From Branchinecta lynchi (taxonomy: Eukaryota; Arthropoda; Branchiopoda; Anostraca; Branchinectidae), in assembly GCA_023053575.1 (NCBI GenBank), contig JAKZAP010000003.1:2580561-2644560 (forward strand): a stretch of DNA of 64,000 bases, written 5' to 3'. The first letter of the stretch is position 1. The number at the start of each line of letters is the position of its first letter. Shown piece after piece: positions 1 through 12,019 of the stretch. The notes under the pieces are model-generated. The model ran no database searches and was not told the DNA's origin. It worked only from the letters and a program-made list of their open reading frames with translations. The position numbers were made by a program, and so were the translations under genes.

Positions 1-119
1 AAAGACATTTCTAGAGCTCCTCTTCTCTTCAATATGGTTTCGACATTTATATCAAGTACGTTTCTTCTTTGAATTGTTGCTGCGTAATTCCCCGTTTCGA
101 GGAGACGGACCTCTGCTTC

Positions 120-1437
120 GTCTAGGGTTTCGCCTGCTAGTCACGAGAGCTCTGTTGATAAAAAGTACTTTTCGACCTTGCGGTGAGGGAGCACTGTAAG
201 GGAGCTAGAACCTCATTTGTAACCAAAACCCTTGGGGCAAAAATGGTAATGGACTCATGGGGATCATGAAAATACATATTTTGCTTCAACATATTTTTCT
301 TCATTTGCGGTCATGATTGGTACTTTAAGGAACGCTCGGATTTGGAAAGCGGTGATTTCTAAGCCAATATTCCAGCGAAGTTTCATCGTCCTAGCACACC
401 TGGAAGTACCTTTACTCGCGATCACCGGAATTCCGGACTCCCCCCCCCCCCCCACAGTCGCCTGAGCCAATCCGGTTCTGTAAATAAGTTATCCGGAACA
501 TCTGTTAGTTATTCCCACAATATTCCATCCCGATCTCTCCATTCTAAGCCGGTCACGTATTCCCCCCCCCCCCCCCCCAGTTGTTGTCGGATCCGGCCGG
601 ACATGAAGAAGATCACCAGAGATATGTCCTCCGTTCAATTCAAAATTTTACTCAAATCCGATTATCCGTTCCAAAGTTACGACGACTCAATATTTCGGAT
701 TCCCCCTTCCTCTACTCCCCCACGACTATCGGATATAGTAAATTTTGATTTAAAAGTCATTTTTATAGCGTCCCTGATACGCCTCCCAAGTTTCGTCGTG
801 AAAATCCTCTGAACCGCCACAAACACCCCTCCACCTAAGCAATCCTTCAGCCCAAGCTGACTGCGAATCATATTTGACGGAGCAAAACGGATAAGTCAGC
901 TACATTTTATTAGAGCTATATTTCGGCCCTTCTTGGCAAGAGTCCTCTTGAGCCTGAAGAGGACCCTTGCCAAGAAGGGCCGAAATATAGCTCTAATGAA
1001 ATGTAGCTGACTAATCCGTTTTGCTACGTCAAATATTACCCCTCCACCCCCTCCCCCAAAGTGCCCGGATCCAGTCCAAATCTGTAAACGATTTATCTGA
1101 AGCAGATGCTTGTTATTCCCAGCAAGTTTCATTCCAATCCTCCATTCTAATTGTTTCTCGGGATTTCCGTCCCCCCCCCAACTCCTCCAGAGCTGTCGAT
1201 TCCAGTTCGGACTTCAAATGGAACATCAGAGATATGTCATTTATTTAGGTATTAAATTTCGTTTCAATCCGATCACCCGTTCGAAAGTTACACACCACTC
1301 AATTTTCCGGATTCCCACCCTACCCCCCCCCCCCCAGATGGTCGGATCGGGAAACTGATTATTTCCAGGTTTGTTTGGTCGGGTCCTGATACGCCTGCCA
1401 AGTTTCATCATCCTAGCACCCCCTAATCTATATCAAC
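120..1437. repeat. Truncated copy of the ATGGCACTTG repeat family (C-rich, subrepeated)
   Basis: Non-coding repeat with runs of C (for example 440-452, 560-578, 1323-1335) and recurring phrases such as AAGTTTCATCGTCCTAGCAC and 'GGATCGGGAAACTGATTATTTC'-like blocks. The segment 150-330 matches 51790-51950 nearly base for base, and later blocks match 52020-53600 and 54960-56150. Short open frames here are spurious. The left terminus is degraded, and a fold-back element sits inside at 871-1036. Bases 1-119 hold nothing I recognise. Confidence 0.7.
846..1036. mobile_element. Fold-back element (family FB), copy 1
   Basis: Almost perfect inverted repeat of two arms of about 75 bp (871-945 and 961-1036) around a short centre that reads CTCTTGAGCCTGAAGAGG. 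Outer arm sequence is GCAAAACGGATAAGTCAGC on the left, with its complement on the right. The lead-in at 846-870 (CAGCCCAAGCTGAC) is shared with the copies near 23.6, 34.9 and 61.35 kb, so this is an interspersed family. No coding capacity; a non-autonomous DNA element or hairpin MITE is inferred. Confidence 0.75.
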
Positions 1438-2455
1438 CCCTACTAAGGTTCAACAACATATTATACCAGCCCCTTCGACCTTCGATTGCTCTAGCTCTCT
1501 CCGAACGAAATTAAGCAAATAATGACTCATCCACGAGCAGAGCTATACTAGTGTAAAGAAAGAATGACTCATCCAGGCCAAGAGCTATACTAGTGTGAAA
1601 AAAGGGGTAGGGGTTTGACAAAAACTAGAAAAAGCTTTTCAAGAGATTTCGGGTGTCCCCCTACAGCCCCCCCCCCGTTATCGTATCCGACCCGAATTTG
1701 ACAATGAACATCCAAGACACTTGTTCTTGATACTGTTGAGTAAGCTCAAGTGCCATAAAAACACATGTGTTCTGGTGCACTGGTGATACCTGTACCTGGT
1801 ACATGATACTGAGTGATATGGGTCATGATCGAAGGTATCTTTCGAGGTGGTTAAGCATGAAGATGACCTTAATCAGCTTGATGTAGACAGGCCTCCGAAT
1901 TTAGGAGATACTCAAGTAGCGTAGACTATAGAGCTCGTATATCAGGACATCTCGCTACAAGACAACTCGCTACAGCGACAACTGGGAGCCGAATACTCTC
2001 CCCACAGATATCTCGCCACACCGATAGCCTGGAACATCAAGATCTTGACACAGTTATAGGTCGCCAGGCCTACAACTTCTCACAGTGACAAGCTGACACA
2101 CGAACAACTTGCCACAATGTGGCATTTTGCGACATTTGTAGCATAAAGTACTTTATTCAGTTCCTATTTTTTTAAACAAAATTGTTAAAGGTGTTTCAGA
2201 CAACGACGAATGACTTGAAGTATGACTGAAACCTAGTACTATTCCGTTATTCTCCTCGATGACATGCGCCTTCGCTAGTCAGGCTAAGTTTCCCTTTACA
2301 TCAGTTTTCATATTCTCGTTCTCTAGCCAAATCTGGTCTTTTCATAGTTAAGCCTCTCCTCTCGTTTCGATTGTCACTGGTGCAGTCTGAAGTACAGACT
2401 GTACAACCCAATCAGCGAAACTTCGCTTTGTTGGTCCATGCTGATCAAGACTTCA
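1438..2455. other. No gene recognised; downstream flank of the minus-strand channel gene
   Basis: No convincing exon on either strand. There is a loose cluster of CTCGCTAC/CTCGCCAC repeats at 1945-2105. If the TASK-type channel gene extends leftward this may be its intron, but I could not find the missing second pore (motif TIGFGD) in either orientation before position 6888. Confidence 0.4.
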
Positions 2456-2888
2456 CGTACACAGTAAACAGTTTCTCCGAGTAAGGATTAAAGTTACGTG
2501 CAGTATTTCTGCACTTATCTCAATTGGGATGAAATTAATCTGAATTAGAGATAATTTTAAATATGCAAAGCACCTGCTCCACTTCTCGAAATTATGCCAT
2601 AACCATACATTCATGGAGAAGCTCAAAATCCAAGATGCAAGTGTTGCGCTTTTGGATGTTTCTTCGTCGCTATCAAAATCATTGACAACAGAGCCCAACC
2701 AGCGCACGACCTTCTCCACTGCTTCCTGGCCGAAGACTGAAAATTAGTGTCTTTTTCTGTGTATTCATGTCTTTTATTTCTTTTTTTTATTTACTCCGCT
2801 TTTTCGAGATGATGGGTTAGAAATAAATTACTTACTTACTTACTTAGATTAATCCCAGTAGCAAATCCTGCAAGATTTTCTACAGTGT
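2456..2888. mobile_element. CACTGT-ended MITE copy interrupted by a LINE tail
   Basis: The left part (2456-2562) and right part (2846-2888) together match the uninterrupted copy at 20366-20485: a terminus resembling CACTGTAAAAAGTTTCTCCG, then GATTAATCC blocks, and on the right CCCAGTAGCAAATCCTGCAAG followed by CAGTG. The middle part (2563-2845) is absent from the other copy and ends in (TTAC)n, so it is a later insertion. Confidence 0.6.
2563..2845 (+). mobile_element. LINE or LINE-derived 3' end with TTAC tail
   Basis: Ends in a T-rich stretch, TTTACTCCG, then GATGGGTTAGAAATAAATTAC and four TTAC units. The same tail layout (TTTACTCCG, then GATGG, AATAAA-like signal, short microsatellite) recurs at about 17130-17210, 42530-42610 and, inverted, 15225-15320. 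CR1/L2-type LINEs end in short microsatellites. No intact coding region here. Confidence 0.5.
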
Positions 2889-3240
2889 AGTACTTTGCGT
2901 ACTTTCACCGTCGACAGGAAATAATTCATCGGAGCAGATCTGGTTTTTTTTTCTTCTGGGAAATTGGGATTGGAATGCAACTACTGTTTTCTGGCGGTGG
3001 ACCACTGAAACGATCATAAGCTCTCCTGTGTAACTTGTATGATATCTTCTTCTCATTTTGTGGCTCAAAGAGAGTTTTTCCGCGGTCTATTGTGCGGCCC
3101 ACAAGTATGTTTCCGCAAGGCTGAAGATTCCAACAAGATTCTTGTGGCTCGAATTCAACAAACAACTGCCGAGGTGATTGTCGATTTTGTGGCTCGATTC
3201 TGGTGAGGAAATTAAATTTAGCAGCCAAATAATGTCAAAA
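2889..3240. other. No gene recognised; fragments shared with 19.98-20.06 kb
   Basis: Contains GTGGCTC and GCGGCCCACAAGT phrases that recur near 19985-20050, so this is probably old repeat sequence. A 100-residue minus-strand open frame has no recognisable motif and overlaps these repeats, so I do not call it a gene. Confidence 0.4.
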
Positions 3241-3244
3241 CATC

Positions 3245-4251
3245 AAAAAACAAGACCAAAGGTTTCGACGGGATCCCAAAAGTTCAAATTTGATCCAGAC
3301 AATTGGGTCTTGTCTTCGCCAGATCCAGTCTTCGCCAGAGTTTTCGCCAGACTCCCTCCTTGAACACTTTTACTATTAAAATTTAGAAAAAGATTAAGGC
3401 GAAATAGCTAATCATATGAGAAAACCAAGTTCAGATATGGATTCAGCATGTGTGTTTACCCCTTTAAGTCATATATATTTTGACGAAGCAGATCGTAACT
3501 TCCTGCCTTACTCCTGCCAATTTTCCGGTTTCGGCGGAATTCCAACTACTTGTCCGGCGAAAAAATAAAGCTCAAAAACGAATTCAGAATGTCTCCTTAC
3601 CCCTACATCCAACCTCTAATCAACACCCAATTAAACTTTTACTTTTAACAAATTTCCGGTTTCAGCCGGATTCCGAGCAATCTATACGTCCGGTGAGAAA
3701 ATGGTTGTCATATTCGAATTCAGCATGTCTACTTACCCGCAAATCGAACATCTTATCAAATTTAAATAAAACTTTTACTTTAAACATTTTCTCCGGTTCT
3801 GGCCGGATTCCGGCCGAACTAATTGTCCGACGAGAAAATAATTTTCATATTCGGACTCAGCACGTTTCCGTGCCTCTAAATCGAACCTCCAATCAACTTC
3901 ATATTACTGTTCACAAATATTCCGGTTGAAGTATTTGTCCGGCGAGAAAATAAATTTCATATTTGGATTCAGCATGTCTCCTTACCCCTAATTCGACTAT
4001 TCTATTAGCTTTTTCAAAATATTTTTTGTTCCCCTTAATTTTAAACCCCTCCCCCACATCTAAATATAGAGCTACATAGCCCATCTTCGAACTTGACCTG
4101 TACTTTGACCTAACGAGTCCTCATGCCAAGTTTGATCAAAATATCTCAACCCCTTCGAGAGTTATCGTGCTAACAGACGGACGGACGGACGGACAGACGA
4201 CAACCTTTACGATGTCATAGGTATCCCTCAACTTACGTTTTGGGATCCCAA
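3245..4251 (+). mobile_element. GGGATCCC-family element, near full length
   Basis: Starts in CAAGACCAAAGGTTTCGA followed by GGGATCCCAAAA and ends ACGTTTTGGGATCCCAA, so both ends carry the GGGATCCC palindrome. Inside are about four degenerate subrepeats of roughly 125 bp. Each has a TTCCGGTTT-CCGGATTCCG stretch, a TGTCCGGCGAGAAAAT stretch and TTCAGCATGTC. Then come AAGTTTGATCAAAATATCTC, a (GACG)n run at 4175-4195 and GATGTCATAGGTATCCCTC. Other copies lie at 14812-16050, 17530-18050, 18795-19840 (inverted), 20744-20990, 57175-57533 and 58910-59297. No coding capacity. Confidence 0.75.
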
Positions 4252-5500
4252 TTAACTACGTTCATAAGCTTATAGACGTAAAACTGAAGATCCTTTTTGC
4301 AAAGGATGGTAAGGACGAAAGCCTGAAAATCTATTTATTGAGATTTTATGTCAGTTTTGTTTTTACTTTCAGACATTGAATTTACCGCCCAAAAAATAGA
4401 CAAAACGGAGTTTCCGTGAGTCTCAACTTGCGGCTCGACTGTGTGGCACACATTCGGTTTTCCGCGACAAACACTCAGAAGTGTGTGGCACACAATTGTG
4501 TCGCAGAAAAACGCCTTAAAACTCGCTTGGTTTGATTTGTACCAACAAATGGGAATTTCAGAGACAAAATCACAGTAAAGAAATGAGACGTCGGTGAAAC
4601 GTCGGATCTAGTAATTAGGATTTTGGATTTACCATCTTGTGAAGTTAAAACCTACATTTGTTGTAAGCGAGGGGCTGTACCTGGATACTTTTATCGCCTC
4701 CCTTGCCAGTAAGTCTAGCTTCTAGGCAGTAGGCCGATCTGTATGATGTTGTGACAAACACCTCGTCTGCGAGCTCCCATGCTTCTGCGTGAACAAGATC
4801 GACACCACTCCGATCGCCATTCTTAGTAGAAATCCGCTAGGATTTCTACAGAACGAATGAGGTCGCAAAAGCAATACATGACCTAGTTTCAGTGCTCAAC
4901 CACGATGATGGTAATACATTCCCTGATCGTATGATCGCGACAAAAAGATCGAAATAAACTATTTTGGACGATACACTGTTCTTACTCCAGAACATGAACC
5001 GTCAATACCTGTTCATTTTGCGAAGAAGCTTTCAAGGCTACCTCCGATGTCGATGGAGAACTGCGACCCTGCTTCTTTTTGGGATCCCAAAACGTTGATG
5101 AAAGTTAGAAAAATAAAACCAGAGCAGGAGCAAATACAACTCCAAACTTCTATTCATCCGACCGACTAATCTGCACATGAACATGGCGAAGCCAAACATA
5201 GAAATAGATAAAGAATCCATATACCAAATCAGTTAAAGATATTCACGAAACAACAAATTTTAATGGGAAACAAAAATGAAATTAAAGTTGAAAATTTAAA
5301 ATCATTACAAAATGTTAATTCTATATTGCCGAGCCGATAAGTGCGCCCTCTACTTTCAACACTTTTCCACCCCGTCGACTTCTTCTGTTACTTGCCTCTA
5401 AACAAACTATTCGCAACACAATCACAGAAGCTGTTAGCTTCAAGAGGAAGCAAACAGTAGCAACTTGTGAAAGTATGGAGCCCTCTGGCTCCCCAAATCG
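4252..5500. other. No gene recognised; one old repeat at 4380-4590
   Basis: The stretch 4400-4520 (TTTCCGTGAGT, GTGTGGCACACA, GTGTCGCAGAAAAA) is related to 20320-20560. Otherwise AT-rich intergenic or intronic sequence without exon-like blocks. Confidence 0.4.
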
Positions 5501-5504
5501 TAAT

Positions 5505-5940
5505 CGTGATTTGGTTCATGGCCGACACATTATCGAAGTCGGCCCACCGTTTGGTTCATGACCGACAGGTCAGCGAAGTCAGGCGACAATTTGGTTCATG
5601 ACCGATATGTCGGCGAAGTCGGCCCACGGTTTGGTTCAAGGCCGACACGTAGGTGATATCAGACGATATGTTTCGTGAGAGAGAGGCGACATCAACCACC
5701 GGTCTCGTTCATGACGGGCTGACGTCGGCGACGGTTTCATTCACGGACAACATTTCGGAATTGTCGGCGCATTTTGATTCACAAACGCCATTTCGGCGAT
5801 TTCAGCCTTGGCCGACGATTTGGCTCATGACCAAAATTCAGCGACGTCGTCCGACGGTTTGGTTCACGACAGACACGACGGAGTTGTGGGCAGACGGTTT
5901 TATTCATAAAATACATGAAGTTGAAATCTGCCGACGTTAA
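5505..5940. repeat. Degenerate tandem repeat, unit about 48 bp
   Basis: Repeats of TTGGTTCATGACCGACA followed by CGGCGAAGTCGGCCCACG recur about every 45-55 bases (5512, 5550, 5590, 5628 and more diverged units up to 5935). The GGCCGACA and GTCGGC words are complementary, so each unit can form a small hairpin. The 95-residue plus-strand open frame over it is a consequence of the repeat, not evidence of a gene. Confidence 0.65.
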
Positions 5941-6888
5941 GGCACATGAACTGACACGCGGCCGACAAATTGGTATATTTCTGCCACGTCACGACTACTA
6001 TAAAATAATATAAAAATAGGTAGAAGCTCAAGTATTGGAATCAATGAAAGACAATCAAGACCCAAGTAAGTTTCAACAAAAAAAAAATGAAAGTGAAGTT
6101 CGAAAATGATAACTCAAACAAATACAATCTCAAATTCCAAAATAAGAAAGTCATTTTGTCTAACCGATAAAAATCTGCCCAACAGGCAACGTTGGTGTGA
6201 GGAGCGCTTTATTTTCAACGGTTGTGTCATCCCATCGAATTCTTCGGTTACTTGGCCTCTAGAAAATACTATTCGCGCCACAATCATAGAAGTCATTAGT
6301 TTCGAGGGACGCTGCCTGAACAGACAGTAACGAAATTGCGAAGGTCTCCCCCAAAGTCCCTCTGGCTCCCCAAATAATCACTGCTGAGTCATTATGTTCA
6401 GAAGATCCTTGCGTAAGCAAGCTTTTTGTTTCTCCTTTCTCTAATCGCTAATGGTCACCAGAGAATTCCCACACATCTGCTAGTATAGCCCCGCCGTCTG
6501 GATTGACGTCGATTCGGTCGCTTTTCCAAGACATTCCTTCAGAGCCTGTCACACTGAGCTCAAAAAACCAGCCTATTCGACAACCAACTGAAAATCCCCA
6601 GGAGACGTGAGACTTGATGGGATTTGTGGCAATGAGCAGACTGCGGTTAGGGGTCAATTAGGGTTCATGTAACATAATGATACACGCTGTTTTGCTCCAA
6701 TCGATCTCCTGAATCTGAAACGACAACATTCAGAATTACTTGTATCTTGTTCTTTTTCTTTTTGCCCACCCCAAAAAACAGGAAATGAGCTCAGTCTGAC
6801 CAAGCTTTCAACCAAAGCTGACAGCAAATTAAGATCTTATACCTTATAATGCGTACCTTGATTCTTACAAATTACGATGAATACGTAC
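5941..6888. other. No exon recognised; sequence 3' of channel exon 3
   Basis: Inferred intron of the minus-strand channel gene. A minus-strand frame at 6448-6657 (69 residues) has no channel motif. Bases 6852-6888 include a duplicated splice donor, described in the findings. Confidence 0.4.
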
Positions 6889-7037
6889 CTTGATTTTATA
6901 AATGACGATGGCGAACATTTTATTCAGGCGTTCTCCAATCGATTGGAACATGACGATTCCTAATGGTATCCCAACTATCGCGTAGACCATGCAGAAAGCT
7001 TTGCCGGTGACAGTTACTGGAGTTGAATGACCATAGC
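6889..7037 (-). CDS. KCNK3/9-like: TASK-type two-pore K+ channel, exon 3 (filter end, M2)
   Basis: Third coding exon of the minus-strand channel gene. The acceptor is TTTCCAG before 7037 and the donor is AAG/GTACGT after 6889. The first two bases complete a glycine codon begun in exon 2. The translation then runs [23 protein letters not shown] and [11 protein letters not shown], ending in phase 0 after residue 144. This covers the outer half of the first selectivity filter with His98 (the external pH-sensing histidine known in TASK channels), and the M2 helix with the family's GIPL and QSIGER motifs. The second pore (P2), M3, M4 and the cytoplasmic tail are not in the window and should lie beyond the left edge. 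The upstream intron is 11.1 kb and full of repeats. Identification is strong from the family-specific residues; the exact TASK paralogue is not settled. Confidence 0.92.
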
Positions 7038-7265
7038 CTGGAAACAGATGGTTCGGTTAGTACAATTAAAACGAGAAATCGAGAACTTGTGTCTGAAGAG
7101 AACACACGTCTGAAGAGTCAAGGTCAGTTTCGCTTGAAGGAGAAGTGAAATATCTTACTTTTCTTGTCGCTGTCATCTTTTCTCAGAACAAAGAACTAGA
7201 AATGGTCTGTTCATCATGAAACGGCTCGGAAATATCGTATATCGAATATACCATTAATTGACAAG

Positions 7266-7410
7266 TTTAATTTTTTGTCAGCGCTTGTCGACTACATCCA
7301 GCCTTCGCGCTCTTCGGCGTGGTGGCTCTACGCAACATATTTGAACAATGAATACAGCGTGGTTAAAAAGTGGGAAAACCAAGCAAAGAAAAGAGTAGAA
7401 AAACAGAAGG
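7266..7410 (+). mobile_element. Fragment of TTAA family F2
   Basis: The stretch from GCGCTTGTCGACTAC through TTAAAAAGTGGGAAAA and CAAGCAAAGAAAAG matches 41723-41870 and the complement of 60975-61105. Neither TTAA terminus is present, so this is a truncated copy. The 198-residue plus-strand open frame starting here (7275-7871) begins in repeat DNA and shows no domain, so I do not treat it as a gene. Confidence 0.55.
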
Positions 7411-10100
7411 TAGACCTGATGCTGATGGCCTACCACGTCTTCCGAAAAAATACTTTGAAGCTTCTGATGTCCATATTTGTTATTTTATTTATATTACCAT
7501 ATTTTAATTTCGCTAATGCCAGGCTACGAACGTGGGAAGGAAGAAAGGGTATTATTACACCAGAACATGGCTCTTGTCTCTCAGCTCTTCAGGAAGAAAA
7601 AGAAGAAAAAAACAGAATCAGGACCTTTTTAATGTTTGCATGTATTTGCTCAATGATTAGCTGTAAGGATAAAAACGTTCTAGCTTTCTTTAAAAACCTT
7701 AGCTACTACAGCGTCCCAAAGCGTCAAGGCTTGAAGGCCGTGTTGGCAATTTTACAATTACAGTTCGAGCCATGTTCGTTGACAGTTAAAAGCAGGTCTA
7801 ATTACAATGCGGTTAACGTTGCTAAACCCAGGATCCAAACGTCTACGTTTGTCAAGGGAAAAGGAGAATAGCTGCACCAGAATAGGGCTCTTGTATCTCA
7901 AATTCTACATGAAGAAAGAAATGAAAATCAGAACAGGGGTCCTGTCTCTTCGCTGGAAGAAAAGAAGAACAGCATCACTGCCACTTCCCACTGAGCTCTG
8001 AAGGTTTGAACAGATGGCACCTGTCGCAAAAAGTATGGCCAAACTTTATCAGCCTTTGTTGTGTGGAAGGGATGAGCATCCAGAATCTCAATCTCCTGCT
8101 TATACTTCCGTACTTCATAAAGGATGCCAGAGTCTTAGTAATCCTTGCATTCAGACGAGTGAAGCCGTCAAAGTTGGCTCAACATCGCTCTTTGAACTTT
8201 CTCCTGATCGTCTGAATTGAAATGTTTGTTGCCATTTCCAACAAATGTACACAAACTTCGACTAGCTTGAACCTGGCCTTCTTAATTTATCAATCAATCA
8301 AATTTAATCACAAATAGCTTACAGCTGAGAGGTAAAAAGGTAAGGTAAGGTAAGGTACAATTTTAACGGCAAACATAAATAAACCTGGTGTTTCTTAAAA
8401 GCATCAGACATGCCAGTGGCATAAAAAACGTGCTTCACTAATTCTGATGGGTTTGTAAAAATTATTAATACAGTTCAATAAGATATGTACGAACTACATA
8501 GAAAAGGTGAATAAGATATTTACGAAATACATAAAAACAACAACAAATAACTAATATACTTTACAAGCTATGACCTGAAATAAATGTTGGAATGAAACAG
8601 TGTAAAAATTGGGCTGATGAATTGACAGGACAAATAATCCAACAGGACCTACGTCAGGACACTTCGACAAAACTGAACGGAGCTAGAGGTACTTGCTGTT
8701 AGCTTTGAGTTGATGCCCGTCAGAGAGTAACTCTAGAGAGTAATGCGTGAACTTTGAAAAAGTGACACACAGTCAAATTGCAGTGACACTAGCTCCCCTA
8801 AAGGACACGAACATTCTTACTGAAACTCAACCAGCACCGAACCTTAGCCTTGCTAGAATTTTCTATGTCCGCCACTTTACGCAGGAACAAAGCGAGCTAG
8901 AAGGCACTGCGACAAATGCTCATTTTTGATGCATGGGAAGGATAGGTCTTCGCATTACTCTCTCGAGTTATTTTGCTCTGATGCCTGTCTACTTCCCTGT
9001 AGCATGTCTACAGGCGTGGGAGCGAGTCCGACATGACGTTACAGTCGCAGACAACCAATCAGCTGTGGAGAACGATCCAGACGGCAGATTTCTTCCTCAG
9101 GGCTCTTAGACTACGGATATAGCGTTTATAGTGGTAACGAATTATGATGTTCCGCGTACCTCATCCCCTTCGCTCGTTTGCATCGGGTAGGGTTCTCCAG
9201 GATATACTTCACTATGCATGGTCGTGTCACAAAGATAGGTAGACGGAGGTTCTGTCAGATTATTTGCAGCGAAACAATCCAAGAAAAGTGAGATCTAGTT
9301 GAGGAGGTACGAGAGTTGCGATAAACTTACGTGTCCGGGGTTTTACAATGGAGCGGTCAGGGAAGTAGGTTGCACCAGAAGTGCTGGTAATAATCCGATA
9401 AGCTAATCCAAGCAATCTTGAATTACTATTTTGGAAACCGATCAATGTTTAAAACGTCATAGCGTACGAGTGTTTTGAGAAAGACCCGCTTTGTAGTCCT
9501 GATTTGATGTACCAGTTCCTTATTTGACGTACATGTACTTCGGCACATGTAAGAAGTCTTCCTTGAAGGTAGAAAGTACTGGCTCAAGGCAGAACAATTT
9601 TAAGTCTCAAAGGAGCAACAAGTCGTTAAGTAGGGAAATAAACGTGTCCTGAAACTGAAACAAGCGAAGACTAACAACTACCATACAGGTATCAGAGAGG
9701 TATGCTTATGTGAACGTTTGTTCATTTTTTGTGACTGCACTAACTATGAGTTAGCCAAAGTAGGTCATTAAGGGCCTTCTGAAGCACCTGAGTATGTACT
9801 TCGGATCTCATTCTATCATTCAGCCCAAAAGTGCACTGTTCACATTTAAGTAACTGTTCAAATTAACATACCTCTTCTGTACATGACAACATCTCTTTAA
9901 AGATAGGCAACGGTATAAGAAAAACATGGTGTAGTGCAAACTGAAAAGAGATTCCTTTCAGCTGGCACCGTTGGCCTGTCCACTAGGCAGCAGAGATGAA
10001 CACTAGACGTCCCTAAAACATAGCGTATAATACATCGTTTTCCGGTTATACAGGCTAGAAACAGACACAATATGTAAATATAAATATAGATATCTTTATG
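7411..10100. other. Intron 2 of the channel gene; no second gene recognised
   Basis: Low-complexity spots include (GGTAA)n at 8336-8355. Several frames of 60-70 residues lack motifs. A minus-strand block at about 9340-9420 has a donor-like ACAC/GTAAGT end but no recognisable protein, and I left it out. Confidence 0.4.
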
Positions 10101-10106
10101 AACAAA

Positions 10107-10530
10107 TATCCCTAGCAATTGCAGAAGTTCGTTTTAATCAATCGTTAAATATCTCTAGCGATTGCAGAAGTTCGTTTTAATCAATCGTTATTTGCGTTTT
10201 TAGTTGAAGTTTGAAGTCATCTTCAAACTCATCGCTCTCTATTTAAATACCGTTTTCCGGTCGGAGGTTACAGTTTCTTGTCCTTCAACTGTGACCGTTG
10301 AACTTTGTGAGCTAGCAAGCTTGAAGTTTGCTTCAATCGTCGAAGAAACGTCGACCGGGCAAGGATCGCTGTAGTCGTAAAAATACTACTTAAGCAAATG
10401 GTGAACTTCAAAGGCGTTTGAAAATAGAAACTAAGCAACCGGCTAAGCCAACGGCGAACCGAACTTCGATGAAAAGCGTAACATATCTCTAGCGATTGCA
10501 GAAGTTTGTTTTAATCATCGTTTTTCGCAG
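10107..10530. repeat. 44-bp direct repeat, two adjacent copies plus one distant
   Basis: The unit TCTAGCGATTGCAGAAG followed by TTCGTTTTAATCAATCG occurs at about 10110, immediately again at about 10150, and a third time at 10486-10526. Between the second and third copies is unique sequence, so a short element with direct terminal repeats is one possible reading. Confidence 0.5.
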
Positions 10531-12015
10531 AGCGTGACGTACGTCAGAGAAGCGCAAACTGGCGACAACAACAGCTGTGATGCTGCCAACAGACCTTGCG
10601 AGTTGCCACGCTTCTTCACTTCTGAAAGGTTTTCGCGTAGATGATTGTTCAGTCGGAAGATGCGGAGATGCCTTCTACTGGGGACGGGAGATGCAATTTT
10701 ATTCACAGTGCACCGGAGCACGCCTTTGATCTTATAACTAGTTCCTAACCTCACCCATCAGGCTATTCACGCAAAATGCCTTTGAGGTGGATGATATACA
10801 CAACGAAACGTTTTTCGGGATTATCGCTTATCCCGTTGAACGGCGCCGTCCACGTAAATCGTTCTCTTTGTTGGAAAGCTCAACGTTTCCTTACCGAGTT
10901 GCTCATGGTGGAATTAACACGGCGCTGGTCGAGTCGCCGATGGTGCCAAAGATTTTATCAGGAATTGTCGACCACTGCCAGCCCGCACCGGCACATTACT
11001 TCATGTCACCTTTTTTAAACAGTACCGTAGAACATCACACAATTCAATATTAGCAGATCACAGTACTGAGCGCAAATAAGTACTCAAGATAAATAAATTC
11101 AAGTTAAAGTCATTATTTTTGTTTGCTCTTGTGAACTCAGTCACTTTTGCACCCTTTGGCCTTTCCTTCCTCGTCAGGAAACGCCATCTACAGAATTACA
11201 ACTGTTTAGCATCCCTAGCACAACCGTCCGAAGTAGGCTATACTTATAGAAGAAAAAGATCATACAAAAAGTTACACCATAATTCTTGGCTTTTTAATGA
11301 TCTCAAGTTAAATTTTTTATCAAAAGATCTTTGAGTTACTTTCTTAAATCAGTTAAATCTGCAGTCTCTAGTTCAAAATAGGAATGAGTACGACCATGGG
11401 ATCAGGCTATCTAGTGGCGCAATCCAAAAGCACTCACATGGGGAAGCTCAAAATAGGTCTTTGAAGGGTCAGACAAAAAGTAGGCTGTTTAGCTAGTATA
11501 CGAAAACCCTACAAAAGAAATAAATGATTATGAGGTTTATAAGAGCCAAAGTTACAAGGAAGAGTCTTTATTAAATTGATTTCAGGTAGCTTGAGCTGAA
11601 TGAGTCCTTATTCGTCAAGCTATAGTATGTTACGGTGGTGCCATCTACACCTCACACTGCTAACTTCTGCCGCTGCTAGGCAGCGCGATTCCCTTTCCGT
11701 TATTACGTTTAATCTGTTATACTGTCTGCTATCCGTACTCTTGTATTATTTGTTAGCTCTAGGTTATTATGAGTCATGCCAGGAGCATCAGTCACCTTCC
11801 GTTGAGCTTCTTTCCGGGCCTTGACTCACTAACAACCCTTTTTACTTAAAGGTTGTTCATTTTGTAAGTACATACGAGAGAATAAAACTTTTGGTTTACT
11901 TACGGACCATAGGTTATGTTTAGGTTGTTTAAAGCTCTTTAGAGTGGGCTGGCCGGTAAGGCCTAGTGTGCGGTGGGTGGTTCATAGCCTATTGTTGTTC
12001 GATACGCAAACCATG
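10531..12015. other. No gene recognised (intronic)
   Basis: Several overlapping plus-strand frames at 10776-11053 are open in two frames, which is not typical of a real exon, and none contains a known motif. The region is AT-rich with no clear repeat border. Confidence 0.4.
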
Positions 12016-12019
12016 GTGT

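Noticed and set aside
1..6888. Search for the channel's second pore exon (TIGFGD)
   Set aside because: No minus-strand match to the P2 filter or M3/M4 motifs was found, so no further exon is claimed.
7275..7871. Plus-strand open frame of 198 codons
   Set aside because: It begins in a fragment of a dispersed repeat (F2), has low-complexity Lys/Glu content, no domain and no splice context, and lies antisense inside the channel intron.
9340..9425. Minus-strand exon-like block ending ACAC/GTAAGT
   Set aside because: No recognisable protein and no good acceptor; chance donor sites are frequent in introns.
10776..11053. Two overlapping plus-strand frames of 80 and 88 codons
   Set aside because: Open in two frames at once with no motif and no splice signals; likely chance.
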